NCBI GenBank assembly: GCA_027532825.1
Contig: JAPZTL010000008.1
Span: forward strand, 310,001 to 374,000
Length of the DNA: 64,000 nt
Reading direction: 5' to 3'
Source: Silanimonas sp021297925
Lineage (GTDB): Bacteria > Pseudomonadota > Gammaproteobacteria > Xanthomonadales > Xanthomonadaceae
Below, piece by piece: positions 35,380 to 47,000 of this stretch. The notes under the pieces are model-generated. The model was not told the origin of the DNA. It ran no database searches and was given only the letters and a program-made list of their open reading frames with translations. Each line of letters begins with the position of its first letter. The first letter of the stretch is position 1. The translations under genes and the position numbers were made by a program.

Positions 35380-35400
35380 GGCTCTAAGAGCCCTCTTTTG
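35380..35400 (+). terminator. Weak intrinsic terminator after the XRE gene
   Basis: GGCTCT-A-AGAGCC (35380-35392) is followed by CTCTTTTG. The stem is short, with a minimal loop and a broken T-run, so read-through into hsdM is possible. Confidence 0.4.
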
Positions 35401-35514
35401 CCAGGCAAGTGGGGCGCGCCTTCGGACGGGCTGTTTCCCTCCCAGTCGCCCGATCTCGGCCCATGAGACAGAATCCGTAGATTCTCGGCCCCTGCCCGAA
35501 CGGACTCTCCCGGC

Positions 35515-37355
<1,841 letters not shown>

Positions 37356-37359
<4 letters not shown>

Positions 37360-38660
37360 AGCTGCCGAGATACCCTGCCTATACGGACAGCGGCGTTGCA
37401 TGGCTTGGCTGTGTTCCTGCGCACTGGTCTACCCGACGACTCGGCTACTTCTTTGCTGAGCGCAGAGAGAAGGTTAGCGATCGGGATTTTCGTCCGCTTT
37501 CCGTGACGAAGAATGGTGTTGTTCCGCAGCTTGAAACCGCGGCAAAAAGTGATGACGGTGACAATCGGAAGAAGGTTTGTTCCGGCGACTTCGTGATTAA
37601 CGGGCGTTCCGATCGAAAAGGCTCCTCCGGAATGGCAGAAGCCGATGGCTCGGTCTCTCTAATCAATATCGTCCTGCGTCCCGTTGGTGAAATCGACATT
37701 CGTTTCGCGCACCACCTGCTTCGTAGCGCACCGTTCCAAGAAGAGTTTTATCGATATGGAAAGGGAATAGTTGCGGATCTCTGGACTACCAACTACTCCG
37801 AGATGCGAAACATTTCGCTCTCGCTGCCGTCGATCGCCGAGCAATCAGTGATAGCAGCCTTCCTCGACCGCGAAACGGCGAAGATCGATGCCCTCATTGC
37901 CGAGCAGGAGCGCCTGCTCGAGCTTCTGGCCGAGAAGCGCCAAGCCGTCATCTCGCATGCGGTGACCAAGGGACTGAACCCCGATGTGCCGATGAAGGAT
38001 TCGGGTGTGGCGTGGCTTGGGGAGGTGCCGGCGCATTGGCGCGTTGGCAAGGCTGGGTTCTACGTTTCCGTTCTTCCTGGATTTGCCTTTTCGTCTTCGG
38101 GGTTCTCGGACGATTCCGCCGATGTCAGGCTGCTTCGCGGCATCAATGTTGGCGTCGGTGAGATTCGGTGGGAGGAGGTCGTTTACTGGAGGCGTGAGGG
38201 TATGGATGGCCTAGATCTCTATGAGCTTCAGTCGGGAGACGTCGTCATTGGAATGGACAGGCCGGTTATCAGCGGAGGGGTTCGAGTCGCCATCGTCAAG
38301 CCCAGCGACCTTCCTTGCCTTCTGCTTCAGCGTGTCGCAAAGATTGATCCCGGCGAGCATATGCGCGGTCGCTTCATTGCACGCGTGTTGGGTAGTCACG
38401 CTTTTGCGCCACATTTCTTGCCAGAGACTACGGGCGTTAGCGTCCCACACATCAGTGGGGAACAAGTGGCCGCGTTTGTTGTTCCGGTTCCTCCAATCGA
38501 GGAGCAGGATGCAATCTGCAACCACATTGATGCCGCCCTCGCCGAGATTGACGCCTTGATTGACGAGGCGCGGAAGGGCATAGCTCTTCTTTCTGAACGC
38601 CGATCTGCGTTGATCGCAGCCGCTGTAACTGGCCAAATCGACGCTCGCAGGGCCGTCTGA
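37356..38660 (+). CDS. hsdS: Type I restriction-modification system, specificity subunit
   Basis: 434 residues with the classic two-repeat plan: TRD1 (starting SGVAWLGCVPAHW), a central conserved helix (DRETAKIDALIAEQERLLELLAEKRQAVISHAVTKGL), TRD2 (starting again SGVAWLGEVPAHW) and a C-terminal conserved helix (IDALIDEARKGIALLSERRSALIAAAVTGQID). The two TRDs differ, so the recognition site should be bipartite and asymmetric. The TRDs have a lower GC content than the helices, a sign of exchange. Start by ATGA overlap with hsdM; one-base overlap with the next gene. Confidence 0.95.
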
Positions 38661-39016
38661 TGGCCCGCCGCTACCGCCGAAAGCCATCTCCCTTAAGAGA
38701 CGTGGCTGCATCGTCGCGCCGTGGCCCATGGTGGAAGCCGCTTGCCATCGGGGCAGTCGCTTTTCTGCTGTTTGGCGTGGCGTACCCGCTGTTTGTCCTG
38801 CACCTGCTCGCCGATACAGACGCCGGAATACTCCGCCCCGTGCTCGATCAGATGCTCGGCCGCCAAGGGCACCGAGCCTTCATGATCGGCACGGCATGTC
38901 TTTTGCTCGGCGCCGGACTGTCCGCTTGGAAGTACTGGCGGCAGGAAGCCCTGAGTCACGGCCAGTTGCAGGGCGCGTCGTTCCTCACCCGCCTTCTGGC
39001 GCGCTGGATCACCTGA
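38660..39016 (+). CDS. Small two-helix membrane protein in the restriction operon
   Basis: 118 residues, sharing one base with the hsdS stop (TGATG). A basic N-terminus (ARRYRRKPSPLRD) precedes helix one (WKPLAIGAVAFLLFGVAYPLFVLHLL), then a short loop and helix two (AFMIGTACLLLGAGLSAW). No recognised family. Its tight fit in the hsd operon and the next unknown gene suggest a shared accessory role at the membrane, but this is inference from position. Confidence 0.65.
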   Translation: MARRYRRKPSPLRDVAASSRRGPWWKPLAIGAVAFLLFGVAYPLFVLHLLADTDAGILRPVLDQMLGRQGHRAFMIGTACLLLGAGLSAWKYWRQEALSHGQLQGASFLTRLLARWIT

Positions 39017-39780
39017 TGCGCGCCGCGGATGGCCCGTGGATGCGGCACGTGCCGGCGCTGTTCCGCGCCTTGGCTGATCCCGATCAACGGGACGCGATGC
39101 CGCGGCCGGTCACCGGCAGTTTCGATACCGCCCTCGCGACCTGGGGTGCGCTGCACTTCGCCTTCTGTTCTCTGCTGGGCTGGTCGGATGTCGGCAAAGG
39201 GCTGATCTGGTGGTATCGCGAAGGCAAGCCCGTTGAAGGCTCGCCGGTGCTCGCCCTCATCAAGGAGGTGTGGGGCGAGCGCGACCTGATCGACTACTAC
39301 GCGGCTTGGGCGTGGAAGCCTACTAATCGGGGTTGGTCACTTCCGCAGTCCGCGGACCCAATGCACGGCCCGCCCCCGACAGTGCTAGCCAAGACGTCGC
39401 TGTGGCCGGACGAGGACTGGTGGCGCGCCTTTGTGCGTCGTGGTCAGGACCATCATCACGACCCGTTCTACGGCGGGACGGATCCGCTTCACTTGGCCAT
39501 CCACACCGGGCGCGAGGACCAGACGCCGTCGGCATCCCCCGTAGTTCAGCTCGACCCGAAGAGCCGCCGCGGCGTGCTGGTCACCGAAGGTCTAGGCCAC
39601 TGGCTCGCGGACCTCGATGTGATGGACCAAACGCTGCCGACGCTCGGAGACCGCTCGTGGCGTATCGAGGTTTTCGACCGCCGTGTGGGCTGGCTGGGCG
39701 AGTTCCGGCAAAGCCGCATTACGGGGCGCTGGTTCGTTGGGAGACACAGTGTTCACATGGCGGGGGCGTCCCCGACCTAG
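39016..39780 (+). CDS. Unknown protein in the restriction operon
   Basis: 254 residues from the ATG at 39016, one base overlapping the small membrane gene. It is rich in Trp and has a soluble pattern: RPVTGSFDTALATWGALHFAFCSLLGWSDV, a Trp-rich middle (DYYAAWAWKPTNRGW; WPDEDWWRAFVRRGQDHHHD), and a C-terminal beta-like part (RSWRIEVFDRRVGWLGEFRQSRITGRWFVG). I do not recognise a family. It is transcribed with hsdM/hsdS and 53 bases before the GIY-YIG gene. Confidence 0.6.
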   Translation: MRAADGPWMRHVPALFRALADPDQRDAMPRPVTGSFDTALATWGALHFAFCSLLGWSDVGKGLIWWYREGKPVEGSPVLALIKEVWGERDLIDYYAAWAWKPTNRGWSLPQSADPMHGPPPTVLAKTSLWPDEDWWRAFVRRGQDHHHDPFYGGTDPLHLAIHTGREDQTPSASPVVQLDPKSRRGVLVTEGLGHWLADLDVMDQTLPTLGDRSWRIEVFDRRVGWLGEFRQSRITGRWFVGRHSVHMAGASPT

Positions 39781-39833
39781 CCCGGCAGCGTCCGGGTTAC
39801 GCTTGATCCGTGAGTTGCAGAACGTAGGAATGG

Positions 39834-40799
39834 ATGTCCGCGATGAGTAAAGGCCGCACCCTCAAAATCTTCCTCGTTGATGGCACGCCGAATGGCCTGC
39901 TTACGGCCGAGGTCATGAATTGGACCGGCCATGTGATCACCGGCCCGCGGACGCGCCTCGCCGAGCTTCTGCAGCGGCCTGAGATCAATCGAACGGCGGT
40001 CTACTTCCTCGTCGGGCCCGAATCCGGCACGGGGCTGGGGACGCAGGTCTACATCGGTGAGACCGATGACGCTAAGGCGCGGCTGATGGGCCATAACCGG
40101 CCGGAGGACAAGGGCGGCAAGGACTTCTGGGAGCGCGTCTGCGTGGTCACCAGCAAGGACGCCAACCTGACGAAGGGCCACATCAAGTACCTCGAAAGCC
40201 GGCTCATCACCCGGGCAAAGCAGGCCGGTCGATGCGAGCTGATGAACGGTACCGATCCAGAGTACGACGGCCTCCCGGAAGCGGATCGTTCGGACATGGA
40301 GTTCTTCCTCGAGCAGATTCAGACCCTGCTGCCGGTGCTGGGTTTCGACTTCATGAGGCTCCAGCCCAAGCCAAGTGCTGTCATCGCCATTGAGAGCACT
40401 TCTGCTCCTGTGGTTTCGCCCGTGTTTATCGGTGACGTGCCTAAGTACGGAATTACGGCACGCGGCCAAGAGCGAGATGGCGAGTTCATCGTGTTCAAGG
40501 GATCACGCACGCGACTCAAGTGGGAGGGGGTGGCGTCGGGTTACGACAAGCTTTTCAACGATCTCGTGCTGAAGGGTGTTCTGGCGCCGACAGCGGACGG
40601 TCAGCACAACGAGTTCACCCAGGACTACGCGTTCTCGTCAGTGAGCGCTGCGGCGGCCGTGGTGTCGGGCCGGACGGCCAACGGTCGAATGCATTGGGTG
40701 ATTGAGGGCACCGAGCAGTCCTACGGGCAGTGGTCGGCTGAGCAGGTGGCCAAGGCCCAGCAGAACAGCGTTCCGGCCGCTTCGGAGGCAAGCCCGTGA
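39834..40799 (+). CDS. GIY-YIG nuclease domain protein with DUF4357
   Basis: 321 residues (ATG 39834; ATG 39843 nearly as likely). The N-terminal half holds a GIY-YIG nuclease-like fold: AVYFLV, then TQVYIGETDDAKARLMGHN and a downstream helix with a Glu (HIKYLESRLI). The C-terminal region is DUF4357-like (FIVFKGSRTRLKWEGVASGYDKLFNDLVLKGVL...YAFSSVSAAAAVVSGRTANGRMHWV). Proteins of this plan are often encoded inside type I restriction operons; the function there is unknown. It overlaps hsdR by four bases (GTGA), so it is made with the restriction subunit. Confidence 0.8.
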   Translation: MSAMSKGRTLKIFLVDGTPNGLLTAEVMNWTGHVITGPRTRLAELLQRPEINRTAVYFLVGPESGTGLGTQVYIGETDDAKARLMGHNRPEDKGGKDFWERVCVVTSKDANLTKGHIKYLESRLITRAKQAGRCELMNGTDPEYDGLPEADRSDMEFFLEQIQTLLPVLGFDFMRLQPKPSAVIAIESTSAPVVSPVFIGDVPKYGITARGQERDGEFIVFKGSRTRLKWEGVASGYDKLFNDLVLKGVLAPTADGQHNEFTQDYAFSSVSAAAAVVSGRTANGRMHWVIEGTEQSYGQWSAEQVAKAQQNSVPAASEASP

Positions 40800-43700
40800 G
40801 TCTCCACAAGGAAATCCACTTCGAGTCCGACCTCTGTGCGGCGATGGCCGCGCGGGGTTGGCGCTATGCCGAGAAAGACGGCGAGGGCTTTGATCGCGCC
40901 AACGGACTGTATCTGCCCGACCTGATCGCCTGGCTTGAGGAAACGCAGCCCCAGGCTTGGGCGCTGGTGACCAAGAACCACGGCAGCGAAGCCGCCAAGC
41001 GGGTCGCCGAGCGGATTCGCAAAGGCCTCGATGAGCGCGGCACGCTGGATGTGCTGCGCCGTGGCGTGGAGATGATCGGCCTGAAGTCGCAGCTCGACTT
41101 GATGGGCCTGAAGCCCTCGCTGCAAACCCCGGAGACGCTGGCGCGGTACAACGCCAATCGCCTTCGGGTGGTGCGGCAGGTGCGGCACTCGCCGAACAAG
41201 CCGAACGATGCGCTGGACCTCGTGCTGTTCTTGAACGGCATTCCGGTCGCGACCGCCGAGCTGAAGTCGGATTTCACTCAGAGTGTGGGCGACGCCGTCG
41301 ACCAGTACCGATTTGACCGCAACCCGCAGCCCAAGGGCGGCGTGAGCGAACCGTTGCTGGCCTTCCCGGGTGGCGCCCTCGTGCACTTCGCGGTGAGCCA
41401 GAGCGAGGTCATGATGACCACGCGGCTTGCTGGCACTGAAACGCGCTTTCTGCCCTTTAACCGCGGTAATGAGGGCGGTGCGGGCAATGCCCCGGTGAAG
41501 GGGGGCTACGCCGCGGCCTACCTCTGGGAGGAGGTCTGGGAGCGGGAGAGCTGGCTCCAGATCCTGCAGCGCTACCTGATCGCCAAGCGCGACGACAAGA
41601 ACAAGGTCAGCGCGGTCATCTTCCCTCGCTACCATCAGCTGGATGCCACCCGGAAGCTGGTGGACAACGTCCAAGCGAAGGGCCCTGGCGAGCGCTACCT
41701 GATCCAGCATTCGGCCGGGTCCGGGAAAACCAACTCCATCGCGTGGACGGCCCACTTCCTCGCCGATCTGCACGACGTCCAGAACGAAAAGTTGTTCAGC
41801 AGCGTGCTGGTGGTGTCGGACCGCAACGTGCTCGATGCCCAGCTTCAGGAAGCGATTTTCGACTTCGAGCGGACGGCTGGCGTAGTCGCCACGATCAGCT
41901 CGGAATCGGGGAGCAAGAGCGGCCAGCTCATGCAGGCGCTGAAGGACGGCAAGAAGATCATCGTCTGCACGATTCAGACCTTCCCGTTCGCCCTGCAGCA
42001 GGTGCAAGAACTGGCCGCGACGGAGGGCAAGCGATTCGCGGTCATCGCCGACGAGGCGCACAGCTCGCAGACGGGGCAGGCAGCGGCGAAGCTCAAGCAG
42101 CTGCTCTCCGCCGAGGAAATGGCCGAGCTGGAAGATGGCGGTGAGGTCGATACCGAGACCCTGCTCGCTGCGGGCATGGAGGCACGGGTCGGCACCAAAG
42201 GCCTGACCTATGTCGCCTTTACGGCCACGCCCAAGGCGAAAACGCTGGAGCTGTTCGGGAGGCCCGGGCCGGACGGCCTGCCGCAACCCTTCCACGTCTA
42301 CTCCATGCGTCAGGCCATCGAAGAGGGCTTCATCCTCGATGTTTTGAAGAACTACACGCCTTACAACCTGGCGTTCAAGCTGGCCCATGGCGGTCAGGAG
42401 TTCAGCGAGAAAGAGGTCGAGCGCTCCACGGCGATGAAGGGGATCATGCAGTGGGTCCGCCTGCACCCCTGGAACGTCGCCTCCAAGGTCCAGATCGTCG
42501 TCGAGCACTACCGCGAGAACGTCCAGCCGCTGCTCGAAGGGCAGGCCAAGGCCATGGTGGTGGTCGCTTCCCGCAAAGAGGCCGTTCGCTGGCAGAAGGC
42601 CATCCGGTCCTACATCGAGAGCAAGGGCTACGACCTCGGCGTGCTGGCCGCATTCTCAGGCGAAGTGAATGACCCTGAGAGCTACCCCGAGCCGGTCACC
42701 GAGACGAATAAGCTGCTCAATCCGAGCCTCAATGGCCGCGACATCCGCGAAGCGTTCGCCCGGCCGGACTTCCACCTGCTGCTCGTAGCCAACAAGTTCC
42801 AGACCGGCTTCGACCAGCCTTTGCTGTGCGGCATGTATGTCGACAAGCAACTGGCCGGCATCCAAGCGGTCCAGACCCTCTCGCGCCTCAACCGGGCGCA
42901 TAAGGGTAAGGACACCACGTACATCCTCGATTTCGTGAACGAGCCCGCGGAGGTCCTCAAGGCGTTCAAGACCTACTACGAGACCGCCGAACTCGAAGCG
43001 ACCACCGATCCGAACCTGGTCTTCGACCTCCGGTCCAAGCTGGACGCTGCCGGCCATTACGACGCCTTCGAGGTCGAACGTGTCGCCAAGATCGAGATGG
43101 ATCCGAAAGCGAAGCAGTACGAGCTGAGCGCGGCCCTTGCACCGGTCGCCGATCGACTGCTGAAGCGGTACAAGGCTGCGCAGGCCGATAAGGCGACGGC
43201 CGAAGCTGCAGGGCAAGAGTCCGGCGCGAAGAAAGCCAAGGACACCTTGGATGCCCTAGTGCTCTTCAAGGGCGACATGGGGGGCTACTGCCGGCTGTAC
43301 TCGTTCCTGTCGCAGGTCTTCAACTACGGCAACACTGACATCGAGAAGCGCTTCATCTTCTACAAGCGCCTGATCCCCCTACTCGACTTTGGGCGCGAGC
43401 GCGACGACGTGGATCTCTCGAAGGTGGTTCTCACCCACCACACCCTCAAGAAGGGTGCTAAGGCGACGTTGGACCTCCGTGATGGCGATCCCGAGAAGCT
43501 GCCGCCCATCGATGCCACGGGGTCGGGTGCGGTGCAAGACAAAGACCGTGTACTCCTCGCCGAGATCATCGAAAAGGTGAACGGGCTATTCGAGGGTCAA
43601 CTCTCCGACGGTGACCAGTTGGTCTACGTCAACGGAGTGATCAAGGGGAAGCTGCTCGAAAATCAGACCCTGATCGACCAAGCCGCGAGCAACGAGAAGG

Positions 43701-43906
43701 CGCACTTCTCGAACAGCCCGGACCTAGCGATTGCACTGACCCAAGCCATCATGGATGCGCTTGAGGCGCACACCACCATGAGCCAGCAGGCACTAGCGTC
43801 GAAGAAGATTCAGGACGGCCTGAAAGACATCTTGCTGGGGCCAGGGCAGTTGTATGAGGCGCTGCGGGAGAAGCGGGATGGCGGCCGTGCCGTGATGCGC
43901 CCCTGA
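40796..43906 (+). CDS. hsdR: Type I restriction-modification system, restriction/translocase subunit
   Basis: 1036 residues from a GTG start. The N-terminal endonuclease domain has the PD-(D/E)xK residues in NDALDLVLFLNGIPVATAELK. The superfamily 2 translocase has Walker A SAGSGKTNS (K311) and the DEAH box D419-E-A-H422; later motifs include TATPKAKT and LSRLNRAHKGKDTTYILDFVN. The C-terminal helical domain contacts the methylase. It cuts unmodified DNA after ATP-driven translocation. Last gene of the six-gene operon. Confidence 0.96.
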   Translation: MSLHKEIHFESDLCAAMAARGWRYAEKDGEGFDRANGLYLPDLIAWLEETQPQAWALVTKNHGSEAAKRVAERIRKGLDERGTLDVLRRGVEMIGLKSQLDLMGLKPSLQTPETLARYNANRLRVVRQVRHSPNKPNDALDLVLFLNGIPVATAELKSDFTQSVGDAVDQYRFDRNPQPKGGVSEPLLAFPGGALVHFAVSQSEVMMTTRLAGTETRFLPFNRGNEGGAGNAPVKGGYAAAYLWEEVWERESWLQILQRYLIAKRDDKNKVSAVIFPRYHQLDATRKLVDNVQAKGPGERYLIQHSAGSGKTNSIAWTAHFLADLHDVQNEKLFSSVLVVSDRNVLDAQLQEAIFDFERTAGVVATISSESGSKSGQLMQALKDGKKIIVCTIQTFPFALQQVQELAATEGKRFAVIADEAHSSQTGQAAAKLKQLLSAEEMAELEDGGEVDTETLLAAGMEARVGTKGLTYVAFTATPKAKTLELFGRPGPDGLPQPFHVYSMRQAIEEGFILDVLKNYTPYNLAFKLAHGGQEFSEKEVERSTAMKGIMQWVRLHPWNVASKVQIVVEHYRENVQPLLEGQAKAMVVVASRKEAVRWQKAIRSYIESKGYDLGVLAAFSGEVNDPESYPEPVTETNKLLNPSLNGRDIREAFARPDFHLLLVANKFQTGFDQPLLCGMYVDKQLAGIQAVQTLSRLNRAHKGKDTTYILDFVNEPAEVLKAFKTYYETAELEATTDPNLVFDLRSKLDAAGHYDAFEVERVAKIEMDPKAKQYELSAALAPVADRLLKRYKAAQADKATAEAAGQESGAKKAKDTLDALVLFKGDMGGYCRLYSFLSQVFNYGNTDIEKRFIFYKRLIPLLDFGRERDDVDLSKVVLTHHTLKKGAKATLDLRDGDPEKLPPIDATGSGAVQDKDRVLLAEIIEKVNGLFEGQLSDGDQLVYVNGVIKGKLLENQTLIDQAASNEKAHFSNSPDLAIALTQAIMDALEAHTTMSQQALASKKIQDGLKDILLGPGQLYEALREKRDGGRAVMRP

Positions 43907-44033
43907 CTCGACGCCCTCGACGCTGAGCGCGTCTGCTTGTTTCAGTCCATCCTAGTCTCATCTATCCGCAGTAGCGGGCAAATGAGTTCTCCCCTACAAA
44001 CATCGGCGATTACTCGGGAGGAAAAAAAGCCAA

Positions 44034-47000
44034 ATGCCTTCCCCAGAGCTAACAGGCGGCGCAGGATTTACATACGAAGATGCGGTAACGGCCGTGTACT
44101 TGACGGCGATGGTCGCCGGCACGACGGCGACGGCCCTCGACGGACGGGTCGTTCAGCGTGTCTCTCAGCAACAAGCAGACTTTGGTGAGCCGCTTGATGA
44201 CCTGATTGTCGATGGTGTGTCAGTTCTTGACGGGACGACAATCAGAGTTTCGCTCCAGGTGAAACGGTCACTTACGATCTCAAGAGCTGAAACCAACAGC
44301 GACTTCCGTGAAGTAATCCAGCGCAGCTGGCAGACTTTGCAAAAGCCCGATTTTCGTGAGCATGTAGACCGTGTCGGAGTAGTCACAGGATCGGTCGCGG
44401 AAGAGACTTCGCGAGCTTTCACGACAGTGTGCGAATGGGCTCGATCTTCCGACACGGCTGTGACGTATATGCAACGATTCGCCGACGGGGGCGGCGCATC
44501 GGCTACTCACAGAGCTGTGGTCGAAGCAATTCGAATCGTTGCACAACCCCGAGGCGCACCACTGTCCGACGAGCAGCTTTTCCACCTGCTTTCGCATTTG
44601 GTGCTGATCAAGCTTGACTTGCTTCACGCCGGATCAACCGACGAAGCCAACGCTATCGCGAGCTTGCAGTGTGCGCTCGCGCTTGGGCACACGGAGCGTG
44701 CCAACGACTTGTGGGATCTGCTGCGCCAGCTCGCTCGCGATGGTGCGGGCCGAAGCGCCGTTCACACCCGTCCTTCGCTGGTGCGCGCCCTAGCTGGCTG
44801 GCGCTTCAGGGGTGTCCCTGCGCTCGCTGACGACATGCAAACTCTGCGCGATGCGACACGCCACTGGCTTGATCAGCAGGCTGGCGATATAGGGGGGACA
44901 CACCTTGCGCGCCAGGAACTGAGCGGCCATCTCCGCGCCCAGATGTCGGCTCACCGTCTGACACTAATCAAGGGTCTTCCGGGCACTGGGAAGACGGTGC
45001 TACTTCGTGACTTGGTCAGAGAGCTGGTCGCCGATGGCACCACATTGTTTCTCACTGCAAGCCGACTTTCGGGTCGGAGTTGGTCAGAGCATGCTCGGGC
45101 AATGGGCTTAGCGACCACGTCGATTGAGCCGCTGCTTGTAGAAATCGCGGCAACCGGCCATGCCACGCTTCTCATCGATGGATTGGACCGTATCCTTCCT
45201 GAGCAGCGTGCGGTCGTAGCCGACCTGCTCGGTCAGTTGCTGGCCAATTCTGCGCTTGGAAACTGGAACGTGGTCGCCACAGTGCGTGACGCAGGCGTCG
45301 AGCCCTTGCGCAACTGGGTCCCAACGGCGCTGCTGGAAGGCAGTGGCGTGGGATATGTCGATGTCGCAAACCTGTCTGACGAGGAAGCCAGCTTGCTCGC
45401 TGACTCGCTGCCGGCACTGCGGCCGTTGCTCACAGGCGGCAATGATCGCGTAAAGGCAATGGCGCGACGTCCGTTCTTCGCTTCGGTTCTAGCTCGAGGG
45501 TTTTCGCAGTCGGCATACGCCGAGGGGTTCGCACCTCAGTCGGAGGTGGACCTAGTGGAGGCTTGGTGGAGGCGAGGCGGCTACGACGCACATGCGCCCC
45601 AAGCGCTCGCGCGTCAGCGCGGGTTGATCGAACTGGCTCAGTGCGGAGCGCAGGATCTGGGTCGAAATGTACGAATTCGCGATCTGTCGTTGGTGACGCA
45701 GAGCGTACTTTCGGCGCTGGAAGAGGATGGTCTGGTGCAGCAGGTGCGCGCGGGCCATACGGTTCAGTTCACTCACGATATCTTCTTCGAGTGGTCCTTC
45801 TTGCACCTTCTTCTCGATAACGGTGACGAATGGATCACGACCTTGAGGGACGTCGGCGAACCACCAGCCTTGGCTCGGGTTGTGGAGTTGCTGTCGCAGG
45901 CGACGTATCCGCAGAGAGAGCAGTGGCAGGTTGAGCTTCAGAAGCTCGAGCAGGCAACGCTCCGGCCCCAGTGGCTGCGAGCTTGGCTGATGGCTCCTGT
46001 GTTCAGTCCGCGCTTCGCCGAGCACACCGACATATTCGCTGCGTCACTGGCATCGAACGATCGTCGGCTACTTGGGAAGCTCCTAGTCTGGATCCAAGCA
46101 GAGAAGACGACGCCTAACCCTATGGTCTTGTCCGGAGTCCTAGGCAGTGACTTGGATGCTGTCGCTCGAATCCGCATCGCTGACTCGCTCGGCTGGCCTT
46201 CCGACTTCGCGGCCTGGCGCCGACTACTTGCTTGGGCGCTCGAACATATCGAGTCCATTCCAGGCGAGCAGTTGAGAGATCTCGTCACACTATTCGAAAC
46301 TTGGCAGGTCGCTTGCGCTGACTATCCCAATCCGGTGTCGGAGCGCATCGTAGCCCAGTGTGCAAGATGGCTGAACTTTATTGAGGACGAGAACATGGAT
46401 CGCCGGCTTCGATACGGCGCGCCTGCAAGCGATGGCGCGCCGCGTCCGCCGGTGCCGACACGGCTGGAGAAGGAGCTGCGTGGGCTGGTGCTCCGCGCAG
46501 CTCGCGCCTATCCCGCTGTCGTAAGTGACTATCTGGCCAAGGTCGAGGCAATTGAGCGCTGGTCCGATGGTGCGTTCCGCGATCTCATGAAGTACGCACC
46601 GTTATTAGCGCAGACTCATCCGAACCATCTCGCCGAAATTGCAAAGCGCTGGTTCATGGAGGAGCTGCCTGACGACATCTCCATTAGGTGGGATCGAGAG
46701 GCAATTGAGGCAGGGCGCCGACGGAGGGAGGCCGCGGCGACACCCCCCGATAGCCGATCACGTTTCGATGCGCTTATGCTCGCGAGCTCGCCGTTTCTGG
46801 GCAACTCTTTCTCGGAGCATGATTGGGACCGGCTGTCGATAGGCGGATGCCATCAGGGGTTTTTTCCCGCTTCACCGATCCGCGAACCGTTCCATTCGCT
46901 GATGACATGCGCTCCGACGACGGCGCTAACGCTAATTCGCGAGGTCACTAACCACGCCACGACTGCATGGCGCCAATTGCATCAGCACTGCCATGTCAGC

